A stretch of DNA of 64,000 nt from Schizochytrium sp. TIO01 (lineage: Eukaryota > Sar > Bigyra > Thraustochytrida > Thraustochytriidae), in contig SMSO01000032.1 in the NCBI GenBank assembly GCA_004764695.1, forward strand, positions 22,501-86,500. The letters run 5' to 3'. How positions within the stretch are numbered: the first letter of the stretch is position 1; each line of letters starts with the position of its first letter. This document shows positions 47,710 through 57,458 of the stretch, in pieces. Position numbers and translations under genes: made by a program. Below the pieces are notes generated by a model. The model was not told where the DNA came from. It made no database searches and was given only the letters and a program-made list of their open reading frames with translations.

Positions 47710-50544
47710 TTACATGGGCTTTTGCAACACGCCAAGTTGGAACATAAGGTCTTGGGCCACAATATCAAGCTTGGCGTATGATACCTTGGAGGTGTTTGGG
47801 TTAGTCGAAACGAAAATGCGTCCATCAAACTTGCATGGCTTGGGTTCTTGCACAAGAGCGCCGCCATAGAATCCAGTAATTTCCCACTTGACCTCTAATA
47901 TTTTATCATTGAGGGCAACAGAGGATCGTGACGAAGTTGTTGATGAAGCATCGCTGCTCGAGCTGCTCACGCGGCGGTGTACCGGGACCTTTGTTCGCGG
48001 AGGAAAAGCCATCTCCTCGCGAACAACAGTTGCATTGATTGTAAACGTTGGGAACGCGCGGCGGAGACGTCGCAGGTAAGTGAGGCATGCCGGAATGCCC
48101 TTGTATTTGACACCCATATGTATATCGTCAAACATACATTTTGTATCAAGAATCTCTTCAGCTAAGCGCTCTCGTTCTGAGGCAAGCTCGGCTTGGAAGA
48201 GGCGAGCAAGGTTTGCAGCGTTCCGTCTCCTCAAAGCTGCAGCACGCGCCTCTTGTGCCTCACAAGCGCTCAGAGGGGTGCTCGGATGAGCATCAAGATT
48301 GAGCACTGACCCAGTACTGTCTGATCCACCAGGGTGATTTTCTGTTGAGTTAGCAAGAGATGTTTCGAGTCTCTTACCATTTCCAGAAGGCGCCGACTGC
48401 TGAGATGACGCCACGGACGCATCCTGTGACGCAGAGTGCATACCATTGCCCTGTTTTTGGTTACTGTTGTTGTTATTATCATCAATTTTGGTGGAAGTAG
48501 CTCCTTGAACCATTGCAGGACCACTGGCGGCGGGGTTGCCGTCAAGAGAGAGAGGAGGGATCGCCCCAGGTGAGTTTGCCGCATTGCTGTTGGTGGCCTC
48601 CAGGTTAGGTGGAGGTAATACGCCCTTCTTTGGCGACTTGAGCAAACCAAGCTGCCCGACCAAGCTCATCGCATCCCAGCTGATAATCATCTCCGTAATT
48701 AGTTCAGGTTTGGTAGGATCTGCAAAGCTAAACTCTACGATGACGTTAAAGGATACGGTGCGTGCCTTTTGCTCCTCTTTAGTGAGGAGGGGCTCTGGAG
48801 CGCCGCTCGGCGTCGAGGCCATCGAAGACATCGAGGGCGAGCCGTGACGCGGAGAGGAACCCCAGAAGCCAGACCCGTTACCGTTTTCCGATGTCCCTCC
48901 GGCTCCCGAGTTAGCTGCCCTCGAGAATGTGCCACGGCCACCAACCACCGAGGAAGGAAGCGAAAAGCCGTTCTCAGGAACGTTGATCGAGGTCGAGTTG
49001 AATCCGAAAGGCGTCGCTGGTGATTCCGTCCAGGCCCCACCCGAAGACGATGATGAGCCCTGGTCGCCCCCCTTCTTGCGCGGGCGAAGGCGGCCAATAT
49101 AAACACCTGAGAGACGCCAAGTGCCCGTGACTTTATCGTCCTGCTGGTCCGACACGATGGAGAGTTCCTCACCGTCGAAGGCGCGCAGAGCTTTCGTCTT
49201 CTCACAGGCCTGTGTGTCAAATGCTTTGGTAACAAACGACATATACCGCGTTACCTCGCGCACGCCTCGTTTATCCACGTTGTTATTTGCGTCAACCAGG
49301 ACCACTTCAGGATGCACACAAAGCTTGGCAATTTTCTCTCGAGCTCGTGAGCCCGCAATCGAGAAGAGATGAATCGCCAACGCGGCGCTGTTTTCCTGAA
49401 ATCGCTTGATCTGGTCCACGGCACTTGGGGAGCTAAGAATTTCGTCATTGATTTGGAGATCACATTTGGTGAGTAGTTTGCCCCACAGCTCGTCGAGAAT
49501 GTCTTTGCACGCCGGGTTACTGTGCACCCAGACAACGAACCTGGCAAACTGCTCTGGTTTGAGGATCGTTGTTAGTTCGTTCAGAGAATCCCCAACCTTT
49601 TTGTTGCGCCTGCACCTCTTGACGATGCTCTCCATCTTCTCGAAAGCGCAATCAAGCTCTGTGCGGAGTCTCTTCGCATACCTCACCCGCTTGTTGAACT
49701 CTTGCTGCTGCTCGGCCGTCAGCTCGAGCTCCGCCATAAGTTTCTTAGTAAGTAAGTCTGCCTCGGACCCTGGAGCTGACTCTACCGTCATCATTTGAAG
49801 GTATTGTTTAGTCAGCACTTCGGGTTCCACTAGTCTCTGCAATCTTCCTAGGATGAAACCAATCGCCTTTTGCCTGTCTCTTCCATGGTCTTGGTGTCTC
49901 TCCATGTAAACCTGCACCTTCCTCCTGAGTGCCATTTCGGCCTCTGATTTTGCCGCTCCAGCCCTTCGGGCTTTATTCGCATTTCCACTTCCGCTGCCCC
50001 CCGAGCTTCCGCCGATCTGCTCTTCTTCATGTGCCTTCTTCACAAGAGCCTGCATTTCCGCGATGAGCTCCTGTTCCTCGCCAAGGCCAACGCCTGCTGG
50101 GGCGCCCCCTGGCCCCCCGTGCTGATACCCAGAGAGCACGGAGGAGGTCGCGGAGGCACCACCGGCGGAGAGGCCAAGAGCAGCCTCAGACGCAGCGGCA
50201 GCGCCGAGCTGGAGTTCAAGGCGCAGCTTTGCATTCTCTTCAATGAGCTCGTCCACTCGCTCCTTGAGTTGCTGAGCGTGCTCTTTCTTGCGCTTGCGGC
50301 AGTTTCTGACAGCCTCGCGGTTCTTTTCACGCTGCGAGAGGGCCTTCTCGTTGGCTTCTTCGCCGCGACGACGGCTCCCGGAGCCGCCTTGGCCGCCACC
50401 TCCGACACCGGAGGCCGATCTGCCGCCGCCCACACTCGGTGGTGCCATGCTTGCGTAGCCCTGAGAGTGCCACGCCGCGACAGCCTCGTGCTGCGCTTGC
50501 TGCGCCTGCGCTGCCTGTCGCGCAGCCTTCGCGCGAGAGCTCAT
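47710..50544 (-). CDS. bZIP transcription factor with C-terminal NTF2/SnoaL-like modules
   Basis: Intronless, 944 aa from a true ATG. The N-terminus is Gln/Ala/Gly-rich. The basic region at ~73-88 has the bZIP signature N-x-x-A-V-x-x-C-R-x-R-K-K (N75...R83), and leucine-zipper heptads follow (L93, L100, L107). Next is a helical region (~200-370) with R-K-V-Q-V-Y-M-E-R-H and L-T-x-x-Q-x-x-E-F motifs. Two C-terminal segments, ~380-640 and ~790-944, have the strand pattern of NTF2/SnoaL-like folds. Both end in the same signature, a D/W-D residue followed by L-x-x-Q-L-G-L/V-L (near 631 and 938). The first is interrupted by a Ser/Gly-rich insert. It should act in the nucleus as a dimer; the small-molecule-pocket fold suggests ligand sensing or oligomerisation, which is inference. 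Several 5'-half stretches are unusually GC-rich for the window. Confidence 0.75.
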   Translation of the reverse strand: MSSRAKAARQAAQAQQAQHEAVAAWHSQGYASMAPPSVGGGRSASGVGGGGQGGSGSRRRGEEANEKALSQREKNREAVRNCRKRKKEHAQQLKERVDELIEENAKLRLELQLGAAAASEAALGLSAGGASATSSVLSGYQHGGPGGAPAGVGLGEEQELIAEMQALVKKAHEEEQIGGSSGGSGSGNANKARRAGAAKSEAEMALRRKVQVYMERHQDHGRDRQKAIGFILGRLQRLVEPEVLTKQYLQMMTVESAPGSEADLLTKKLMAELELTAEQQQEFNKRVRYAKRLRTELDCAFEKMESIVKRCRRNKKVGDSLNELTTILKPEQFARFVVWVHSNPACKDILDELWGKLLTKCDLQINDEILSSPSAVDQIKRFQENSAALAIHLFSIAGSRAREKIAKLCVHPEVVLVDANNNVDKRGVREVTRYMSFVTKAFDTQACEKTKALRAFDGEELSIVSDQQDDKVTGTWRLSGVYIGRLRPRKKGGDQGSSSSSGGAWTESPATPFGFNSTSINVPENGFSLPSSVVGGRGTFSRAANSGAGGTSENGNGSGFWGSSPRHGSPSMSSMASTPSGAPEPLLTKEEQKARTVSFNVIVEFSFADPTKPELITEMIISWDAMSLVGQLGLLKSPKKGVLPPPNLEATNSNAANSPGAIPPLSLDGNPAASGPAMVQGATSTKIDDNNNNSNQKQGNGMHSASQDASVASSQQSAPSGNGKRLETSLANSTENHPGGSDSTGSVLNLDAHPSTPLSACEAQEARAAALRRRNAANLARLFQAELASERERLAEEILDTKCMFDDIHMGVKYKGIPACLTYLRRLRRAFPTFTINATVVREEMAFPPRTKVPVHRRVSSSSSDASSTTSSRSSVALNDKILEVKWEITGFYGGALVQEPKPCKFDGRIFVSTNPNTSKVSYAKLDIVAQDLMFQLGVLQKPM

Positions 50545-52039
50545 GCCGCGCGATCGCCACTCTTGCTGCTGCCTGATTCGGACTTTGCTTTGGCTTGCTT
50601 TGATTTTCTTTCTCTTTCCTTTCTTTCGTTCTGAGTCCTTTGCTCAAGTCTTGATTGATTTCCTCGACAGCTAGTACTTAACTAGCGCTAACTAGGATGT
50701 ACTTTTCGATTGATTTCTCTTCTTCTCCTTCCTTGCTCTCCTTGACCTTCTCCTCTTTCCAGGCCAATCTTTGCCTCCTTCTTCCACTGTCTTCAACGTC
50801 TTGTTCCCCCTTGCTTCTGGTGGAGTTCGATCAGAGTATATTGTGAAGATTTGCTTTGAATCACCTTTGAGGCGGTCGATTTTTACAGAAACCGAAGTTG
50901 CTTTCTTCTTGTATTCGGGTGGGATTGCCTTGAATCCTTTGCTTCACTACGTCAAAAAGAGGTAGGATTATGCACGGGGTTTTAGATAAATGGTACCTCT
51001 TCGATCGATTTGGGCGACTTGGGTTTGGTAATCGGCCTTCCAATGAGCTGGATCGATTGAAGATTTCCGGTGATTTATAGGAGCGTGGCGAATCTGTGAA
51101 GACAAGAAATCAGCTCGGAGGACTCTTTCACAGGAATGCGGGAGTTTGCCTTCGAATGATGAACTATTTGGGCCTTGGACCAGACGTCTAATCTTTTTCT
51201 TGCAAACTTCCCAAGGTTTAGACTCAGCTCACGAACCCGAAATCCAACCACGTTTTCTGTACTAGTGTTCTTTTTTTTTTTACAAAACCCAAATCCAACC
51301 CAAATTCTAGGTCTCCTCACCACGGAATATTAAAAAAAAAGGTCTCCTCCGTGAACGCTACGCCTTCTTCGATGCGTTCGTTAACGCTCCGGTCTAAGCT
51401 CTGTTCGTAGTATCAGGGTCCCTTTCTCGACGAATGAGTCAATAAACGAATCGAAGTACGTAGGTATCACTAGTTATATCATATCATATACCGTTCCTAT
51501 TATTGGCCAAGCTTTTCAAGATTTTCTTTGTGCTCTCTCGATCTGTCCTTGCCGGCTTCGCTTATCTGCACCGCTGCCAGGCGCCGTTCCGGGGAGCCGC
51601 GCTCTCGCTTGTCTATGCGAGCGCCTTCCTGGCTGCCTGGCTTCCTGGTTGCCTCGCGTGCTGCCCGGCGCCCACCGACGAGCAGGATGAGCTCGAGGAA
51701 GAGAAGAAGAGCAATTGCTTTGGTTTTGCTTCTCTTTCTTTCTTGCCATACAGTTGATACTACCTAAACACTTGCTAGCACCCGCCTACCACAATCGCTA
51801 AGAGCACACACATAGCACTCCTTAGAGCACATTTAGCCTCTGGATACTCTAAAGGCTTGAAGAGTTTTACTCGTGAGATTGCATTTCATAGTCGGTGGCA
51901 TCGCTTCAAGACTGCATGACCGACAGGGCAGGGTCTAGATCCCTTCCTGGTGGATGGTTTTCTTATGGGAGATTGATGAGGCAGGGCCCTTTGAGATATC
52001 TACGTCGATTACAATGAGAGCCAACTTGCTCGTGAGTCG

Positions 52040-52150
52040 TCGAAAAGAACGCCAACAAGAACACTCCATTTTGCTGTGGCGTTTTAGTTGAGATAGCCAA
52101 CGTTTGGTGATCAAGACCAAGAACTCGAAGAATTCCACGAATCCGCATTT
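52040..52150 (-). pseudogene. Fragment of a Copia-like retrotransposon integrase, frameshifted
   Basis: On the minus strand one frame encodes H-Q-T, then T-P-Q-Q-N-G-V (52066-52083), the hallmark at the end of the Copia integrase core. The E-F-x-x-F-E-F block that normally precedes it is in a different frame just upstream (~52121-52145). The two pieces are separated by a frameshift, no ER-x-N-R-T continuation, reverse transcriptase or LTR is visible, and the match is short. A degraded remnant is the best reading; chance resemblance cannot be excluded. Confidence 0.4.
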
Positions 52151-52207
52151 GCAAATGACTCCATTTAAGGGCCTCGGGGATGCCTATGCGTACGTAGCTC
52201 GGCGCGA

Positions 52208-52501
52208 TCAAGATGTACGTTTTCCGGGTTCAGGACCACCTGATAGGAATTCGTTCTTGCACGTTGCAAAACATTGTATGACAACCAGTATCGCAACAAA
52301 AATTACAGCAGCCAGTTTGAGATCGCATAGCATAGCAACGCGAGTCGTGGCGAGGGAGCCTTCATCATCGATGATGCAAGCGATATTTCCCAATAATCGC
52401 ACGAAGCTGAGGCCTCCACTCGTGGCAGCGAGTGTACGAGCGGACAGATCGGCGGGTCTTTCAGGTACCACCGGCCATATCCAATTAGCTTTTGCTTTCA
52501 T
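52208..52501 (-). CDS. Possible small single-pass membrane protein (97 aa)
   Basis: An ATG-initiated frame with one strongly hydrophobic segment (L-A-A-V-I-F-V-A-I-L-V-V-I, ~67-82) and a polar C-terminus ending in G-P-E-P-G-K-R. Composition is less AT-rich than the surroundings and looks protein-like, but no family is recognised and an overlapping GTG frame exists on the other strand. It may be an exon of a longer gene or non-coding. Confidence 0.25.
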   Translation of the reverse strand: MKAKANWIWPVVPERPADLSARTLAATSGGLSFVRLLGNIACIIDDEGSLATTRVAMLCDLKLAAVIFVAILVVIQCFATCKNEFLSGGPEPGKRTS

Positions 52502-53282
52502 CCCATTCGCTGTAATATTTTCGTGCCTAATTACCGCGCGCTCTCTTCGTTCTCCTATAAATTAGATTCCATGTTGTGATGTGATTTGCATTTCATTTCA
52601 TGGATATGAGTTTCATGAGGCTTTGGATGTTGGTTGCCTCAATCTTTGGCGAGAACTTCAGATCATCGTCAATTCAATCTTGTTCAATTACTTGATGACC
52701 AGTTCGATGTAGAACTGTAAAGTGGCTGGGTTATCCTCGCCGCCTCTTGGCAGACAGAGAGTACCTATATACATTATGACAAGAGCCACTCTGCGGGTAT
52801 TCATGCGAGGGGTATTTCCAAAGCATTTTCAGACTGCGACGCATTCAAACGCGATTGCTTTGGCAGAAAAGTACAATAGCTCCTCTTGCCTAATCAGTCT
52901 TGCGAAGTTCAGCCTCACGATGTTCAAGCTTTTCCTCATCTTTACGTTTGACTTTCGTAATCTTGCCCTACAAAGAGTACTTCTTCCTAAATAGTATCAA
53001 AACTCTCCTTTTAAATATCCTCATACTACTAAAGGAAGTAGTAACTCAGGTAGTACACACCCCATAAACTTGGGCTTCGTTCTCAACGTCTTTCTTAGTT
53101 TTGTACTAAAGCACATAGGAGGGCTCTTCTTGGGGCAGAAGCCCTTCATAGGTGGACTCCTTTTGCGGCTGACTTTTGCATACACCAATCGCTGTCCTCT
53201 AGCGCGTTCGAGATTTCGTGCAGGCCCTGTGTCGCACGAGTCTGGCTTTACACACTGTCAAGCGCATCCCTTTCGAAAAAAC

Positions 53283-53864
53283 ATGGCATCAGCACAGCAA
53301 CTCGCAGACTTTGGCGCCCTTACCGATCTCTTTGCCAAAGCGGAGGTTGAGGCGCAAAGTCGAGGTACATCGGGGGGAGACAAGAGTGCCGGGCTCATTG
53401 CAAAGCCTACCAAAGTGGTTAAGCTTGGTGAGCAAACGGCCATAGACGATGAGGAATCACAAAGAGTTGAAAAGGATGCACAAAACAATGATGATATCTG
53501 GACAGAAGGAGAGGTAGACACTCCCCACATGGCAGCCTTGAAAGCAACTGATGATGGTCGACCGCAACCAGATTACGATATTGTTTTTAAGCAGCGAGTG
53601 GGCTCCGAAAATGTGTACTTTGGTATGGGAGATGTAGACCCAAGCTCCAACAGCTGCTCAGAGATCGTCATCAAAATTAAGCTTCCGAATCAACAAATGA
53701 AAGATTTGGACCTTGATGTGCAGCGCCAATCATTAGTTCTCTCCTCTCCGGACTTCAGACTTGCCACCTATTTACCGTACCCCGTCGACCACGAGAGAGG
53801 CGCTGCTAAATGGGACTCTGCTACGCACACGCTTTCTGTAACTTTGCCTATTGTAGATGAGTGA
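53283..53864 (+). CDS. DNAAF6: Dynein axonemal assembly factor DNAAF6 (PIH1D3)
   Basis: The first in-frame ATG at 53283 gives 193 aa (MASAQQLADFGALTDLF...); the open frame reaches upstream only from TTG. The N-terminal ~100 residues are acidic and linker-like. From ~115 on comes the PIH1D3 CS-like domain: P-D-Y-D-I-V-F-K-Q-R-V-G, a D-P-S-S segment, I-V-I-K-I-K-L-P, D-L-D-L-D-V and the closing L-P-Y-P-V-D with A-K-W-D-S near the C-terminus. This succession is diagnostic of DNAAF6. It acts in the cytoplasm as an R2TP/HSP90 cochaperone that preassembles outer and inner dynein arms. Its presence implies motile cilia, as on zoospores. Length matches the family (~200 aa). Confidence 0.9.
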   Translation: MASAQQLADFGALTDLFAKAEVEAQSRGTSGGDKSAGLIAKPTKVVKLGEQTAIDDEESQRVEKDAQNNDDIWTEGEVDTPHMAALKATDDGRPQPDYDIVFKQRVGSENVYFGMGDVDPSSNSCSEIVIKIKLPNQQMKDLDLDVQRQSLVLSSPDFRLATYLPYPVDHERGAAKWDSATHTLSVTLPIVDE

Positions 53865-54672
53865 AAATGGTTTTACAAAGCAAGCCAACGCCCGTTCATT
53901 CCTGCAGCACATTATGGTCTCGGTTGCGTCAATTTTACAATCATAACACCAATTTTCAACACGAGATCGTAAACTTACATCTATTGACGGACATATTGAT
54001 TGTTCTTATACTCATGCCGCTATTCAGCAAGGTTCCACGAAGGCGTCTTTGCACTAGACACTTTGCCTAAAAAAATGGCAAGGGGAGAAGAAGATGTAAA
54101 GCAAATTTCTTCAATTTTCCAAAAAGTATATAACCAACAATTTTCAATATTGAAAGTTTCAGGAATTCACTCCTAGTGTGCTCGTGCAGAATAATTTCCA
54201 TAGCGTCATGAGGTAGACATCTTTATCTCACTCCTTTGATCATCAATTACCTTGGTCTATGTGTGCATCCTTTAGCACTTAGTTCTTACTTGTAAAACAA
54301 AATGGGCCAACACTAGAAATGCAAAATACTCGTACTTTAAAAATCTGATTATTTAGAATGACACCTTCGCGGCCTACGAAAGTGAAGCAGTGCACCACCC
54401 CTTGTTCGGTACACCAACTTTTTGTTTTTTCTCTTACGTTTTTATTTATTGTTCATAGCATACGTCAAGCTTTTTGGGGATAGCAGTATTATTCTCTCCA
54501 TCCACCTTTTTTTTTTTGAGAGAAAAAAAAAAGAAGTCAAATTTTATTTTTAACGGCTCTTCATATATTATTCATGCTACTAACTCAACAGTAGAGATCG
54601 TCGTAACAGCGAATACATGGGCTCGAGCTCTTGGGCAATCGATGCTCAGAGAAAAGTAAAAGTCGTGTGACA
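53865..54672. other. Spacer, no gene recognised
   Basis: About 800 bp, AT-rich with T- and A-homopolymer runs at 54505-54535. An open frame runs into the next gene from a TTG at 54631; that upstream peptide was not taken as coding. Confidence 0.5.
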
Positions 54673-56670
54673 ATGGAGACTTTGCGAGATGTGTTTGAGG
54701 CCTCTTGTATCAGTGTTTCTGGTCGAATCTCATCCCGCGAGGAATGGGATTGCTTCGTTGAGCGGCTCTTGGCAACGGGTCTCATCGATGACGATAGTAC
54801 AGTTGCCTTGGACTCAGGGGAAAGTGACGAAGATTCGCCTCAGCAAGAAAACTCAAATGCACAGTCATCGACGGATGCGCACAGCCGTCGGCGTCGTATT
54901 CGTGAAATGCGATGCTCTGGACCGGGACGATTCGCAACCACGAGTGCTATTGAATGGTGCAACCATGTTTGGGCCCGAACGAGGCCCTTTGGGTCTCAAG
55001 TTGGGGATCTCACCTTTGAAGACTTTTGCAAATATCTGACGGACGATTTTCTTGGCAGCAGTGAGCAGCCAAGCCCTGTTATTGAGACACAGCGTTCCTT
55101 GGTGACAGCGCAGAAGCAGATCGCTACTCTGGAGCGAATCGTAAAGGAATGGGCCCCAGACACGATTCAGACTCGACAAATGCTAGAAATGACGGTGATA
55201 CTTCAGCAGGAGCTTGAAAAGACACGAGGTCCCGTAGAATCACTTGTACAACGAGCTCACGGTGCTCTCATCGCCCAGGCTACATCACCGCAGCGAAATG
55301 GACATAGACAGGATGCCTCCTCGTTCGCTTTCCAGACTATTCGGCGTGATGATCTTGAGCGTAGGTGTGCGTCTTGCCGCATCCGGGGCAGGGTCCAAGC
55401 CGTAGATAAGGATGGACGCCGGCGGGCCTCTCCACTTGTACTTTCGGATAAATTTGGTCACACTGGAGCAAATTCTTTGGAAACCAGCCTTGCAACAGAT
55501 CGTAACGGGACCATGGTTGAAGTTGTGTCGTTGCGTAGCATTGGCGCCTTGGATGTGGATGTCCGGTTTGCATTGAATTGCCACGCTGCTCACCGTGAAT
55601 TAATGCTGTCTTCTTACTTCCCCGCCTGGATGGGATACTCCAAGACGTCGGAATTATACTATGAATATCTTCCTAAAAGCATAAGCCTGGCATCCTTCCT
55701 AAACAGAGCAGGCCCTTTATTAGAGTCGCAACCCCTTTTTGCAAGTATTATTAGCCAGACTTTGGCAGCATTCTGTGACCTAGCTGAACAAAGTACCTTT
55801 AGAATCATGAAAAATCTCAGCCCGGAAAATATTTTTCTTCTAGATCACGGTACCAAAGTAATCCTTGGAAGGATTGCATGGGGCGACAAGGAAGTGTGCA
55901 AACCTCAGCTTACACAACGCGGGTTCCAGGCATTTGATACTTTTGCATGGCAGAGAACTCGAGAACGTGATTTACTTAGTGCTTTCGCTAGCATTGTGCA
56001 TGGTTGTCTTGGTATCGAGCGAACGATTAATACACAAAGCAGGGGCACTTTGAGCAGTTCCACCGCACAGGATGATACAATACCAGTCTTTCACCGCCTC
56101 CAGTGCACATCAGGAATTCGAGTGATTGCAAAAACTTTGTTTCGTCTGAGCCTTCCATCATCTGCGCCTGGAAAGGTCTGGCGATGCGTCAGAATGGTGG
56201 ATTCAGGAACCAATCTACATACCACGCAGGAGAAATTCTCGTCCCGATCTTTACGATCTCAAGTGGTGGCTCTTCATGATCCTGATGCGCTGGAGTTTTT
56301 TGCAAGCGGACCTGGACTTGTTCGAGTATTCTTGCAAGAGTTCGAATGGTGGCAAGACCCATCTGATCTCGGACGCAGCTCTGATAGTGGCTTTGCTGGG
56401 GCATCCCTGATGTGTAAAGTATCTGTTGTACCAGCTCCAATAACTTCTCATGAATCACAAATGGATGCTAGTTCCAGTCTTCATGCCCAAAAAGTTTCGA
56501 GAGAGCTGGCGACAGTGTTGTCAGCTTGTGTACACTCTGCACAGTCGGAACATGGACATATTACGCTCAGAGATCTTCAAGCTCGTGGTAATATCTTCAG
56601 TGTTGACTCATTAGACTTTGAGGCGATACAGGATGATTTCCAGATTCATTTGGGGGCGTCTTCACGTTAA
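54673..56670 (+). CDS. Pseudokinase-like protein of unknown function (665 aa)
   Basis: The first ATG in frame is at 54673 (METLRDVFEASCIS...). Residues 1-130 may form an EF-hand-like or other helical domain; a coiled coil follows (~145-190). Residues ~275-520 have the outline of a protein-kinase fold: a hinge-like Y-Y-E-Y-L-P, a helix-E-like segment, then N-L-S-P-E-N-I-F-L-L (~381-390), which occupies the place of the catalytic H-R-D-x-K-x-x-N loop, and G-R-I-A-W-G-D (~398-404) in place of DFG. The catalytic Asp, the HRD triplet and the DFG Asp are therefore absent, so activity is unlikely. A C-terminal region (~540-665) is unassigned. It lies in the same direction as DNAAF6, 808 bp downstream. 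The kinase assignment is by motif position only. Confidence 0.5.
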   Translation: METLRDVFEASCISVSGRISSREEWDCFVERLLATGLIDDDSTVALDSGESDEDSPQQENSNAQSSTDAHSRRRRIREMRCSGPGRFATTSAIEWCNHVWARTRPFGSQVGDLTFEDFCKYLTDDFLGSSEQPSPVIETQRSLVTAQKQIATLERIVKEWAPDTIQTRQMLEMTVILQQELEKTRGPVESLVQRAHGALIAQATSPQRNGHRQDASSFAFQTIRRDDLERRCASCRIRGRVQAVDKDGRRRASPLVLSDKFGHTGANSLETSLATDRNGTMVEVVSLRSIGALDVDVRFALNCHAAHRELMLSSYFPAWMGYSKTSELYYEYLPKSISLASFLNRAGPLLESQPLFASIISQTLAAFCDLAEQSTFRIMKNLSPENIFLLDHGTKVILGRIAWGDKEVCKPQLTQRGFQAFDTFAWQRTRERDLLSAFASIVHGCLGIERTINTQSRGTLSSSTAQDDTIPVFHRLQCTSGIRVIAKTLFRLSLPSSAPGKVWRCVRMVDSGTNLHTTQEKFSSRSLRSQVVALHDPDALEFFASGPGLVRVFLQEFEWWQDPSDLGRSSDSGFAGASLMCKVSVVPAPITSHESQMDASSSLHAQKVSRELATVLSACVHSAQSEHGHITLRDLQARGNIFSVDSLDFEAIQDDFQIHLGASSR

Positions 56671-57458
56671 CTTTTCATTTTTAATAGATGAGTATGATTT
56701 AATTTGTTTTCTTTATCTAGATGGTAATTTGTAGATTGCATATCGTGAACGAGAAAATGAACGGTTCATCTGCTTATTCTGAACAGTCAGAAGTTTTGAT
56801 TTGCAATTGTTGTAAGATAGAGATTGATATGTTTTGACAGTCTTCTATGGGTAACGAACAGAGAGAAAAAATACCTACTACTAGTATATACAATTTATAC
56901 AAGGACAAGCCAGTGTTGACAACATGAATGGTTAAACCTTACCGAACGAAGTTTTCCCTCTGTATGACGGAGGTAGTAGTAATAATAAGAGCCATTTTTC
57001 TTTAAAGTTTAATATAGACTAACTACCTACTACTCTTAAAATGCATCACCGCCCGATAATGAAGACGAAGTAATTTAAGAGTGCGAGTGATCATTTGCAG
57101 GAAAAGACTGTCCTTGGCTCTTGTTTCGCATTTGCAGCTATTGTACCATGGTACTGTATGTTCCCCGCTGCAAGTAAGTGAGACTCACAGGTAGTTTATA
57201 CATAGTTGTAGTACCATTAAAAAAAATATCATTTCCGATCTCGCTCTTTGTATTCGTTCAGGACTTGCTCCCTCTAGGTCACCAAAACACAAAATGCCTG
57301 TTGCGTGTTAACAGGCATTTCATTTGAGACTGATAGCTGTGCTCATTTAATGAAGCTGAAAGTTAGGACCAGAAGGCATTACAAAGGAGACTTCAGGAAC
57401 AATACATCGTCAAAGGTGAAACGTAAAGAGAAAAAAGGGGGAAACAGAACGGAGAAGA
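56671..57458. other. Convergent 3' spacer
   Basis: AT-rich spacer of ~790 bp between convergent genes. No gene is recognised. A short inverted repeat, CAAAATGCCTGTTGCGTGTTAACAGGCATTTCATTTG (57291-57327 region), could form a hairpin. Confidence 0.45.

Larger units (their letters stand above)
50545..53282. other. 2.7-kb intergenic region with a GC-rich island and an element remnant
   Basis: The 5' flank of the bZIP gene is C/T-rich (50580-50770). A GC-rich island at ~51540-51700 stands out from its surroundings and has short open frames on both strands with no recognised domain. A decayed Copia-like integrase piece lies at ~52040-52150 and a small possible gene at 52208-52501. The frame from 53070 begins at TTG and is probably 5' UTR of the next gene. 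Confidence 0.5.

Noticed and set aside
50029-50634. 201-aa plus-strand frame antisense to the bZIP gene
   Set aside because: It begins at a non-ATG codon, is Leu/Arg/Ser-biased and mirrors the GC-rich coding strand.
54631-54672. N-terminal MGNRCS myristoylation/palmitoylation-like signal on the pseudokinase-like protein
   Set aside because: The first codon in the bases is TTG, not ATG, so this peptide would not be made as a start.
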